A stretch of 13,506 nucleotides of DNA from Candidatus Zixiibacteriota bacterium (GTDB lineage: Bacteria; Zixibacteria; MSB-5A5; GN15; PGXB01). Below are positions 1-6,148 of the stretch, in pieces. Numbering within the stretch: the stretch's first letter is position 1; every line of letters begins with the position of its first letter. Made by a program: the position numbers and the translations under genes. The notes under the pieces are model-generated. The model saw nothing but the letters and a program-made list of their open reading frames with translations. It had not been told where the DNA came from and did not search any database. The stretch spans positions 1 through 13,506 of the forward strand of contig QNAH01000027.1 of the NCBI GenBank assembly GCA_003641425.1, in the 5' to 3' direction.

Positions 1-1262
1 ATCGGCCTTCTGTCTCTGATTACAGCCTGGCCGGGAAGAAATTTTCACCGCAGAACAGGACAGTCTATATTCCCAATATGTGCGATCATGCCTACCCGAT
101 TGCCGCGTCGCTGAGGAGATTCGGTGTCAAAGCGGAGGTTCTTCCGGAACCGGACGAGCAGAGTCTGTATTACGGTAAGAAATTTACTTCGGGCAAGGAA
201 TGTTTTCCGTGCGTGGTCACCACCGGGGACATGATTCGCAAAATCAAATCGGATGATTTTGATCCTGAGCACACGGTTTTTCTTATGTTCGGCGCCGACG
301 GTCCCTGCCGTTTCGGTCAGTACAGCAAGTACCAGCGGATTCTGCTCGACGAGCTGGGCCATTCGGATGTGCCCATCTTTTCGCCGAATTCCAATAATTC
401 TTATGCCGAATTCGGTGTCGGGCACCGGGCCTTTCGCAAACTGGCCTGGCGTGCGGTCTCATTCACCGACTGCCTGATCAAATGCCTGCTTCATACAAGG
501 CCGTACGAACTCGAAACGGGCTCGACTGAAAAAGTATATTATCATTATTTGAAAATGGTTCAGGACCATATTATCAGGGGCGGCGACCCGCTCGATCTGG
601 CGGAAGAAGCCGCCCGGGAATTCAGCCGAATCCCTGTAAACCGAGAAAAGAAACCGGTGGTCGGTCTGGTCGGAGAAATATACCTTCGAAATAACCGCTT
701 TTCAAACAATCACCTGATAACGAAGATCGAAAAACTGGGGCTGGAGGTCAAGCTGGCGACACTGGCCGAATGGGTTAATTATACGACGTACACCTATCGC
801 CTGGATTCGATTTATAACAAAAAGTGGAAAGGTGTCGCGGCCGCATATATTCAGCAATTAATTCAGGATCATGACGAACATAAAACGGAAAATCTGTTCC
901 GCAGACATATACCTGTTGACAGCGAAACATCGGTGATAGAAATAACCGGGCTGGCATCGCCATATCTGCCGATCGATGTCAGGGGAGAAGCAGTCCTTTC
1001 GATCGGGAAGGCCATTGATTTTGCGCGTCGTGGTGCATCAGGTATCATAAACTGCATGCCGTTTAACTGCATGCCGGGGACCATTGTTACATCTCTGTCA
1101 CATAAAGTATCACATGATCTTGGCGAAATCCCATGGTTGAATATCAGCTATGAAGGTCTTCAGGATACCGGCGAAGAGACCCGCCTTGAAGCATTTGTCG
1201 ACCAGGTCACCAATCATTATACTCACACCAAGCAAGATAGCGCCACCTATGAACGCGGCTGA
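1..1262 (+). CDS. Acyl-CoA dehydratase activase-related protein, C-terminal part (5' end outside window)
   Basis: The frame is open from base 3, before the first ATG at 78, and already encodes family-like sequence (RTVYIPNMCDHA), so this is the last 419 residues of a longer protein. It matches the C-terminal region of the large activase-like proteins related to HgdC/BcrA/BadF and to the DUF2229/HgdB-like dehydratase component. Visible hallmarks are SGKECFPCVVTTGD, a GPCRFGQY segment, GEIYLRNNRFSN, and NCMPFNCMPG near the end. The conserved cysteines in these segments are probable iron-sulfur ligands. In known relatives, ATP-driven activases inject an electron into (R)-2-hydroxyacyl-CoA dehydratases or benzoyl-CoA reductases. 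Members of this long, roughly 1400-residue type are widespread in anaerobes and their substrate is often unknown. The gene ends in TGA and overlaps the next gene by 14 bases, implying co-transcription. Family assignment is confident; the precise reaction is not. Confidence 0.85.
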   Translation, partial: RPSVSDYSLAGKKFSPQNRTVYIPNMCDHAYPIAASLRRFGVKAEVLPEPDEQSLYYGKKFTSGKECFPCVVTTGDMIRKIKSDDFDPEHTVFLMFGADGPCRFGQYSKYQRILLDELGHSDVPIFSPNSNNSYAEFGVGHRAFRKLAWRAVSFTDCLIKCLLHTRPYELETGSTEKVYYHYLKMVQDHIIRGGDPLDLAEEAAREFSRIPVNREKKPVVGLVGEIYLRNNRFSNNHLITKIEKLGLEVKLATLAEWVNYTTYTYRLDSIYNKKWKGVAAAYIQQLIQDHDEHKTENLFRRHIPVDSETSVIEITGLASPYLPIDVRGEAVLSIGKAIDFARRGASGIINCMPFNCMPGTIVTSLSHKVSHDLGEIPWLNISYEGLQDTGEETRLEAFVDQVTNHYTHTKQDSATYERG

Positions 1263-2904
1263 ATATAACGACACAACATTCGAGAAGATGGTCGATGAAT
1301 TTCTTGATGAAAGATGGAAGTATAATCCGACCGAGGCTACTCTTGAGGGAATTCATGACTATGATGGTGAACTTAACCAGGTGGATGAAGAGACTATCCG
1401 GGGATTTTTGCGGAAGGAAGAAGAATTACTTGGCAAGCTGGATAATTTTAAGAATAGTGATCGGCTCTCGCCGGACCGGCGGCTCGATCTCGAGATATTG
1501 AGCGATCAACTCAGGAAAGATATTGTTTCCGATAAAAAGTTCAATCGCTTCCGGCGGGATCCGTCGGTATATGTCGACATTGCGGTGTTTTCGTGCCTGG
1601 CGCTTCTACTCCGGGATTTCGCTCCCGTCGAAGAGCGTTATCTATCGCTGATCAGACGATTGAAGGAAATCCCAAGGCTATTGATGCAAGGGATGGAAAA
1701 TCTTCGGACCGCCGATTCGATTCCATCCGTCTGGCTTAAAATCGGGAGGGAGTCGTCGCAAGCGGCCCAGAAGTTGTTTTCGGATATTATCCTGAATAGA
1801 TCAGGAGAGGTCGAGGAACTCAAAAACGATCTTCTGGCCGCGGCGACGCTGGCCTCGAAAGCCTTCAAAAAATACACGGAATTTCTTGCTGAGAGACTTT
1901 CCCAAAAACCGGAGGGTGATTTTGCGGCAGGGAAGGAGTATTTTGAATTTCTCCTGAAAGAATTCCATCGGCTTCCGTACACCGCCGATGAAATTGAAAA
2001 GACCGGTAGTCGTTATATCGAGAGGACGCTGGCGGAAATCAAAAAAATTGCGGCAGAAGTTGGTCCCGGCAAAGACTGGACTGAGGTGATAGAAGATATT
2101 AAAAACGAGACATTGCCGGCCGGCACTCTTCTGGATTATTACCGGGATGAAATTGTCAGGTCGAGAGATTTTATTGTCGAAAGAGATCTGGTCTCTATCC
2201 CCGAGGGAGAATCACTGGAGGTCGTAGAGACTCCCGCCAGCCACCGCAGTACTTATCCCTATGCCGCCTATTTGATGGCCCCGCCGTTTGAAGAGGCGCA
2301 GGAGGGAATTTTCTGGGTGACGCCGGTCGATGCCGCTGCTTCCGAATCAAAGAAAAAGGAACAATTTTCGGGACACAGCCGGGCGGCGATCGCAGTCAGG
2401 TCGATTCACGAGGGTTACCCCGGTCATCATCTTCAGTTCTGCCATGCCAACCGGGTGAAATCCAAAATCCGCCGTCTTTTTGGAACCCCGGTTTTCGCTG
2501 AAGGGTGGGCGCTTTATTGTGAAGAACTGATGAGGGATCAGGGCTATCTTAATGACAGCAGAACCCGGCTGATTCAATTGAAGGATCAGTTGTGGCGGGC
2601 CTGCCGGATAGTCATCGATGTCCGCCTGCATTCCGGCCGCATGAGTTTTGATGAGGCGGTGGATATGCTGGTAGATGTCGCCCGTCTGGAGCGGACCAAT
2701 GCCGTCGCCGAGGTCAGCCGTTATTCCCAGACCCCGACCCAGCCGATGAGTTATCTTATCGGCAAAATTGAGATAGAAAATCTTCTTGAGGAATATAAAA
2801 AAAGGTTCCCTGAAATTACGCTGAAAGAGTTTCATGATCAGGTGCTTTCATACGGTACCATTCCGGTCGCCCTGATTCATAACTCTGTGCTGGGAACAAA
2901 TTAA
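1249..2904 (+). CDS. DUF885 family protein, putative zinc metallopeptidase
   Basis: A 551-residue protein of the DUF885 family. Two hallmarks are clear: HEGYPGHHLQF at residues 387-397 and EGWALYCEE from residue 418. The first resembles a zinc-peptidase HExxH-like helix and the second would supply the downstream glutamate, which agrees with the grouping of DUF885 with metallopeptidases. No substrate can be assigned. The frame is open back to 1150, but residues encoded there are basic and overlap the conserved end of the upstream gene. The ATG at 1249 gives a normal family N-terminus (NAAEYNDTTFEKMVDEFLDERW). No good Shine-Dalgarno sequence precedes it, so translation is probably coupled to the upstream gene through the 14-base overlap. 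Unlike many members it has no signal peptide or lipobox, so it is predicted to be cytoplasmic. Confidence 0.85.
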   Translation: MNAAEYNDTTFEKMVDEFLDERWKYNPTEATLEGIHDYDGELNQVDEETIRGFLRKEEELLGKLDNFKNSDRLSPDRRLDLEILSDQLRKDIVSDKKFNRFRRDPSVYVDIAVFSCLALLLRDFAPVEERYLSLIRRLKEIPRLLMQGMENLRTADSIPSVWLKIGRESSQAAQKLFSDIILNRSGEVEELKNDLLAAATLASKAFKKYTEFLAERLSQKPEGDFAAGKEYFEFLLKEFHRLPYTADEIEKTGSRYIERTLAEIKKIAAEVGPGKDWTEVIEDIKNETLPAGTLLDYYRDEIVRSRDFIVERDLVSIPEGESLEVVETPASHRSTYPYAAYLMAPPFEEAQEGIFWVTPVDAAASESKKKEQFSGHSRAAIAVRSIHEGYPGHHLQFCHANRVKSKIRRLFGTPVFAEGWALYCEELMRDQGYLNDSRTRLIQLKDQLWRACRIVIDVRLHSGRMSFDEAVDMLVDVARLERTNAVAEVSRYSQTPTQPMSYLIGKIEIENLLEEYKKRFPEITLKEFHDQVLSYGTIPVALIHNSVLGTN

Positions 2905-2960
2905 TAAGTCGATTGTTAGATAACCTAGAAAATAATCTGATTTGATTGGAAAGGAAAAAA

Positions 2961-3287
2961 ATGAGCAAGCCGGTAGAGATTAGCGATGCAACTTTTGACG
3001 AAATAGTAATAAAGTCAGATGTTCCGGTCATTGTCGATTTCTGGGCACCCTGGTGCGGCCCCTGTAAAATGATCGCTCCGATTCTGGAAGAGATTGCCAA
3101 CGAATATGACGGCAAACTTAAAGTGGCCAAGATGGATGTCGACAGCAATACGCAGATCGCCAGCCAGTATAAGATCATGTCGATTCCATCGCTTTTGATT
3201 TTCAAAGGCGGACAGCTTGTGGATCAGGTCATCGGGGCGCTTCCCAAGGCACAGCTACTGAATTATGTCAGCAAGGTTATTGGCTGA
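2961..3287 (+). CDS. trxA: Thioredoxin
   Basis: A 108-residue classical thioredoxin, the general cytoplasmic dithiol reductant that is recharged by thioredoxin reductase. The active site WCGPC is at residues 31-35 (Cys32, Cys35), preceded by VDFWAP with the buried Asp26. The cis-proline is Pro76 in MSIPSLLIF, followed by the FKGG turn. Length and motif spacing are those of full-length Trx. The ATG at 2961 was chosen because a strong GGAAAGGA ribosome-binding site ends 5 bases before it; an in-frame TTG at 2946 lies upstream of or within that site and is not credible as a start. The next gene begins 2 bases after the TGA stop. Thioredoxin is also the electron source for DsbD, encoded about 3 kb to the right, and a plausible partner of the small selenoprotein at 3746. 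Confidence 0.96.
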   Translation: MSKPVEISDATFDEIVIKSDVPVIVDFWAPWCGPCKMIAPILEEIANEYDGKLKVAKMDVDSNTQIASQYKIMSIPSLLIFKGGQLVDQVIGALPKAQLLNYVSKVIG

Positions 3288-3289
3288 TC

Positions 3290-3733
3290 ATGCCGACATA
3301 CGGCGGGGCAAACGGGGGATGGAAAAACCCATCGACGGAAGAAATAAGAAAGCTTCTTGAAAATTCCCGTACCATTGCGGTGGTGGGTCTTTCCCCCAAT
3401 CCCGGCCGGGCAAGCCATGGGGTCGCCGGTTATCTTTTGAAGAAAGATTTCAAGTTAATCCCGGTCAATCCCAATGAAGAAGAAATTATGGGACTGAAAG
3501 CATACCCGGATCTCAAATCGGTCCTCGAAAAAATCGATATTGTCGATGTTTTTAGAAAACCGGGTAAAGCCCTGGAGATAGTCAAGCAGTCGATCGCAAT
3601 CGGCGCCCGGGTAGTCTGGCTACAGGAAACAGTGGTATCACCGAAGGCATTTTATCATGGCAAGAAGGCCGGACTTGTGATGGTCATGGATATATGCATT
3701 TTTAAGGAGCACAGTCGTTATTTCAGCGATTAG
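3290..3733 (+). CDS. CoA-binding domain protein (YccU-like)
   Basis: A 147-residue protein made almost entirely of one CoA-binding Rossmann domain (CoA_binding_2 family, like E. coli YccU). The nucleotide-binding segment is TIAVVGLSPNPGRASHGVAGYL at residues 28-49. It is followed by LIPVNPNEEEIMGLKAYPDL, IDIVDVFRKP, ARVVWLQETV, and the C-terminal MVMDICIFKEH block carrying the family cysteine (Cys136). Here the usual Asp-Arg-Cys of that block is Asp-Ile-Cys. Small proteins of this type bind CoA or acyl-CoA, but their physiological role is not established. The start lies 2 bases after the trxA stop, so the two are surely co-transcribed and probably translationally coupled. The gene ends with TAG, 12 bases before the selenoprotein start. 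Confidence 0.9.
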   Translation: MPTYGGANGGWKNPSTEEIRKLLENSRTIAVVGLSPNPGRASHGVAGYLLKKDFKLIPVNPNEEEIMGLKAYPDLKSVLEKIDIVDVFRKPGKALEIVKQSIAIGARVVWLQETVVSPKAFYHGKKAGLVMVMDICIFKEHSRYFSD

Positions 3734-3745
3734 TCGGTATGAAAG

Positions 3746-3922
3746 ATGGATTTTTACGATATCATATTCTTGCTGGCATTTCTGGTCATCTGGTTTTTAC
3801 TGGTCAAGATCATTCTGCCCAAAATGGGCGTCAAAACGTGAATGGGCCCTTCGTGTAATGTCCAGTTGGACGACAAACCCAAAGATGAATCTTCCCACAC
3901 TTCCACCCAGGATTCTAAATAA
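3746..3922 (+). CDS. Putative small membrane selenoprotein, Sec at in-frame TGA 3839-3841
   Basis: From ATG 3746 the frame encodes MDFYD, one hydrophobic helix (about residues 6-24, IIFLLAFLVIWFLLVKIIL), then PKMGVKT. It then meets TGA as codon 32, continues MGPSCNVQLDDKPKDESS with a hydrophilic tail, and ends at TAA 3920-3922, giving 58 residues if TGA is read as selenocysteine. The predicted U32-x4-C37 pair could form a selenenylsulfide redox centre. A SECIS-like hairpin follows the TGA at the right distance. Lysines 21, 26 and 30 after the helix suggest an N-out/C-in topology, with Sec at the cytoplasmic membrane face. The gene is 12 bases behind the CoA-binding gene, in the trxA transcription unit. 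The ribosome-binding site is weak (GAAAG directly before ATG). If TGA is a stop, only a 31-residue membrane peptide is made. I do not know the function; a thioredoxin-linked redox role is inference. Confidence 0.7.
3839..3880 (+). promoter_or_regulatory. Candidate bacterial SECIS element after in-frame TGA
   Basis: The transcript can fold just downstream of the TGA (3839-3841). The apical stem pairs 3859-3863 (TGTCC) with 3868-3872 (GGACG, one T-G wobble), closing an AGTT tetraloop at 3864-3867. After a two-base AA bulge the stem continues with TGT 3854-3856 against ACA 3873-3875. GGG 3844-3846 can further pair with CCC 3878-3880. The loop guanine, at its second position (3865), is 24 bases after the TGA. 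Known bacterial SECIS elements carry a G in the first two loop positions roughly 16-37 bases downstream. The E. coli fdhF element has a GGCCCATCG tract where this one has GGCCCTTCG. The structure was found by eye, not by a folding program. Confidence 0.6.
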
Positions 3923-3949
3923 TTATACCACTGCGGCGGCATCAAGCTG

Positions 3950-3978
3950 TTGACAATCGTGCTTTTCGGCCTTAAATA
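3950..3978 (+). promoter_or_regulatory. Possible sigma-70-type promoter for the rhomboid operon
   Basis: A perfect -35 hexamer TTGACA (3950-3955) is followed after 17 bases by a TAAATA -10-like box (3973-3978, 3 of 6 matches) within an AT-rich TAAATATATAG stretch. It sits in the only sizeable gap between the small selenoprotein gene and the rhomboid gene, about 45 bases before the ATG at 4022. The poor -10 box keeps confidence moderate, and read-through from the trxA unit remains possible because no terminator is visible between 3922 and 4021. Confidence 0.4.
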
Positions 3979-4021
3979 TATAGTTGAAGAGGCGTAAAAC
4001 AATTGCCGATAAGGTTAAAAG

Positions 4022-4849
4022 ATGAGGCCATATAATCCATATCACCGGAATCTGGGCGGATATCGAATCGGACCCGGATCGATCAGCCCCGTAATCAAGT
4101 ATTTGTTGATTACCAACGGCATTGTCTACCTGTTGAAGATGATGTCCACCATCGATCTGCCGGGAGTTTTCGGTCTGACTCCGGCGAAATTCTACAGTGA
4201 ATTCCCCAACTACCTGTTTCAGCCTCTGACATACATGTTTTTGCATGCCAGTTTCCTTCATATCTTTTTTAATATGTTTGCCTTATGGATGTTCGGCACC
4301 GAGATCGAGTATCATTGGAAATCGCGTCCGTTCCTGAAGTTTTACATACTATGCGGCCTGGGAGGAGCATTGCTTTCGCTTATTTTTAATCCCGGGCTGA
4401 AATACCCGATTGTCGGAGCCTCGGGTGCCATATATGGTGTTCTGGTGGCTTACTGGTTTATGTTTCCGGACAGAACGCTTTATATTTTCTTCATGTTTCC
4501 GATGAAAGTCCGCTGGGCCATCCCGCTGTTCGGCGTTCTGAATTTTCTGATATCCGGTCCCAACGTTGCTCATCTGGCTCATCTTGGAGGAGCGCTGGTT
4601 GCTTTCGCATATATCAAAATCGACTGGCGCTGGAAAATTATTCCAAGCTGGTTTAAATCCAAGAGGCTCAAGAAGAAAGAAGCTAAACGGGAAAAGAATC
4701 GACAAAAAGCCGAAGAAATTATGAAACGGGTCGATAAAATATTAGATAAGATAAATGAGGTTGGTATAGAAAATATCTCAAAAGAGGATCGGAAATTTCT
4801 CGAGGATGCCAGCCATATTTTATCCAATAAGGATAATAAAACCATATAG
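4022..4849 (+). CDS. Rhomboid family intramembrane serine protease
   Basis: A 275-residue polytopic protein of the rhomboid family, which cleaves transmembrane segments within the membrane. The catalytic serine is Ser134 in GASGAIYG (132-139) and the catalytic histidine is His187 in AHLAHLGG. The oxyanion-helping segment FLHASFLHIFFNMFALWMFG carries Asn84 and His80, as expected. Hydrophobic helices lie at about 25-40, 65-92, 105-123, 131-148, 152-176 and 182-200. After the last helix a strongly basic then mixed-charge tail (about 208-275, KSKRLKKKEAKREKNRQKAEE) probably forms a cytoplasmic helix. An AAGG site lies 8 bases before the ATG. The stop is 14 bases before the next gene, so they likely form an operon. 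The physiological substrate cannot be read from the sequence. Confidence 0.92.
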   Translation: MRPYNPYHRNLGGYRIGPGSISPVIKYLLITNGIVYLLKMMSTIDLPGVFGLTPAKFYSEFPNYLFQPLTYMFLHASFLHIFFNMFALWMFGTEIEYHWKSRPFLKFYILCGLGGALLSLIFNPGLKYPIVGASGAIYGVLVAYWFMFPDRTLYIFFMFPMKVRWAIPLFGVLNFLISGPNVAHLAHLGGALVAFAYIKIDWRWKIIPSWFKSKRLKKKEAKREKNRQKAEEIMKRVDKILDKINEVGIENISKEDRKFLEDASHILSNKDNKTI

Positions 4850-4863
4850 GGCGGATTATAAAT

Positions 4864-6132
4864 ATGCGAAAAAAGATATTGGTCGCGGAAAAATCCGATG
4901 CCATTCGAAGCATAGCCGAATCCATATTACATCAAAATGGTTACGATGTTATAACAGCCTCGACGATTGAGAAAGCTAAAGAATTGATCATTACAGCCCG
5001 GCCCAATATGGTCATAATCGGCGCCGATATGAGAGACGCCAACGAAGTATATTTATACGACTCTCTGGATGAAAACAAGGATACCTCATCTATTCCAATT
5101 CTACTTATCGCCGACCCTGAGGGGCGTTCGTTGCCGTATCCCGATGAAGTGATTCTTCCGCGCCCGTTTGACCCGAAAGATTTTCTGGATCGTGTCAAAT
5201 TGTTTGTCGGGGGCGGGATCGAAGAGGAACCTGAAGAAAAATTGAAGACGGTCGAGCCTCTTTCAATGGATGCTGTCGATGATGAGTTTCTTGATGCGGC
5301 CTTGGGAATTGATCAAATCGAGGTGGAAGAATCTGAAATCATGCATAAGACAAATATGAATCTTGAGGTTGATATTAAATCTTCAACATCAAAGGAAGAT
5401 CTGTTCGAGATTCATCGTCCCGAGGATAAGGAAAAAGAAGGACTGAGTGACAGCGACAAGGTCGAGTCATTGATGATTCGTGATGACGATGCGCCCGATG
5501 AAAAGCCGAAGAACGTTAAATCTTCCACCTCATCAAAGCTGGAAATCGCCCCGGATCAGTACGGTCTTATCGAATCGGAAGAAGATCATTCGAAGAATAT
5601 CGACAAGTCAAACGCGGATCATGATTACGACTGGTTTATTAAAGAAATGCAAAAAGAAGCCACGAACGGCAGTAAGGCGGTCGAGACTCCATCCGATGAC
5701 GACGGTGAATTAAAAACCCGGCCTACCAGCGAATCGCTTGAACCGGTCAATATTCCTGAGACTGAGATATCCGAGCCTGTTGAATCCGAATCCGATGCAC
5801 AGCCGGCCATCAATCCCGGAGGTGTCGACGGATTTATAACCGAGTTCAAGAAAGAAGCAGAACAGATAAGCTCCGAGCCGTGTGAGCCGACTGTATCACA
5901 GACCTCACAGGAAAAATCAGATACCAGTGTTGCTGTTGCCGAAGATACTCCATCGGAGCCGCAGGCCGGCATGGATGAGGTGGAAATCCATCATTTCGTG
6001 AATAATCTGGTCGAGGTTATGTCCGAAAAATTGGCCAAAAAGATTATAGACAAAATAGACAAAGAAGAATTATACCAGATCATCAAGGATGACCTGGCCA
6101 ATATTCTGAATCTCAAACAATCCGAAAAATAA
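4864..6132 (+). CDS. Degenerate receiver-domain protein with long acidic linker
   Basis: A 422-residue protein. Residues 3-115 look like a CheY-type receiver fold: KILVAEKSDAIRSIAESILHQNGYDV, then ARPNMVIIGADMRD, then SIPILLIAD, then LPRPFDPKDFLDRVK. The key residues have changed. The acidic pair after strand 1 is Ala-Glu, the phospho-acceptor Asp position is Gly53, and the conserved lysine is Arg100, so it is probably a phosphorylation-independent pseudo-receiver. Residues 120-370 are acidic, Ser/Glu/Asp-rich and probably disordered. They contain two copies of a short helical motif, YDWFIKEMQKEA (255-266) and VDGFITEFKKEA (321-332). The last 50 residues (IHHFVNNLVEVMSEKLAKKIIDK) look like an amphipathic helical module. 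No DNA-binding or enzymatic output domain is seen. A GGGCGG-like site precedes the ATG. It follows the rhomboid gene closely. Function unknown. Confidence 0.8.
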   Translation: MRKKILVAEKSDAIRSIAESILHQNGYDVITASTIEKAKELIITARPNMVIIGADMRDANEVYLYDSLDENKDTSSIPILLIADPEGRSLPYPDEVILPRPFDPKDFLDRVKLFVGGGIEEEPEEKLKTVEPLSMDAVDDEFLDAALGIDQIEVEESEIMHKTNMNLEVDIKSSTSKEDLFEIHRPEDKEKEGLSDSDKVESLMIRDDDAPDEKPKNVKSSTSSKLEIAPDQYGLIESEEDHSKNIDKSNADHDYDWFIKEMQKEATNGSKAVETPSDDDGELKTRPTSESLEPVNIPETEISEPVESESDAQPAINPGGVDGFITEFKKEAEQISSEPCEPTVSQTSQEKSDTSVAVAEDTPSEPQAGMDEVEIHHFVNNLVEVMSEKLAKKIIDKIDKEELYQIIKDDLANILNLKQSEK

Positions 6133-6148
6133 TTATAATCGGGATATA

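Noticed and set aside
1150..1248. N-terminal extension of the DUF885 gene from an upstream ATG.
   Set aside because: It would overlap the conserved end of the activase gene by over 100 bases and encodes a non-family, basic stretch.
3739..3855. An overlapping 38-codon frame starting at ATG 3739, 7 bases before the selenoprotein start and ending at TAA 3853-3855.
   Set aside because: Its translation has no membrane helix or recognisable pattern, and the frame from 3746 has a clear hydrophobic segment and a coherent continuation past TGA.
3746..3922. Reading the small locus as two separate peptides (31 and 26 residues), since an ATG directly follows the TGA.
   Set aside because: The second peptide would have no ribosome-binding site and no fold, and a SECIS-like hairpin sits where Sec decoding needs one. 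Kept as the main alternative rather than excluded.
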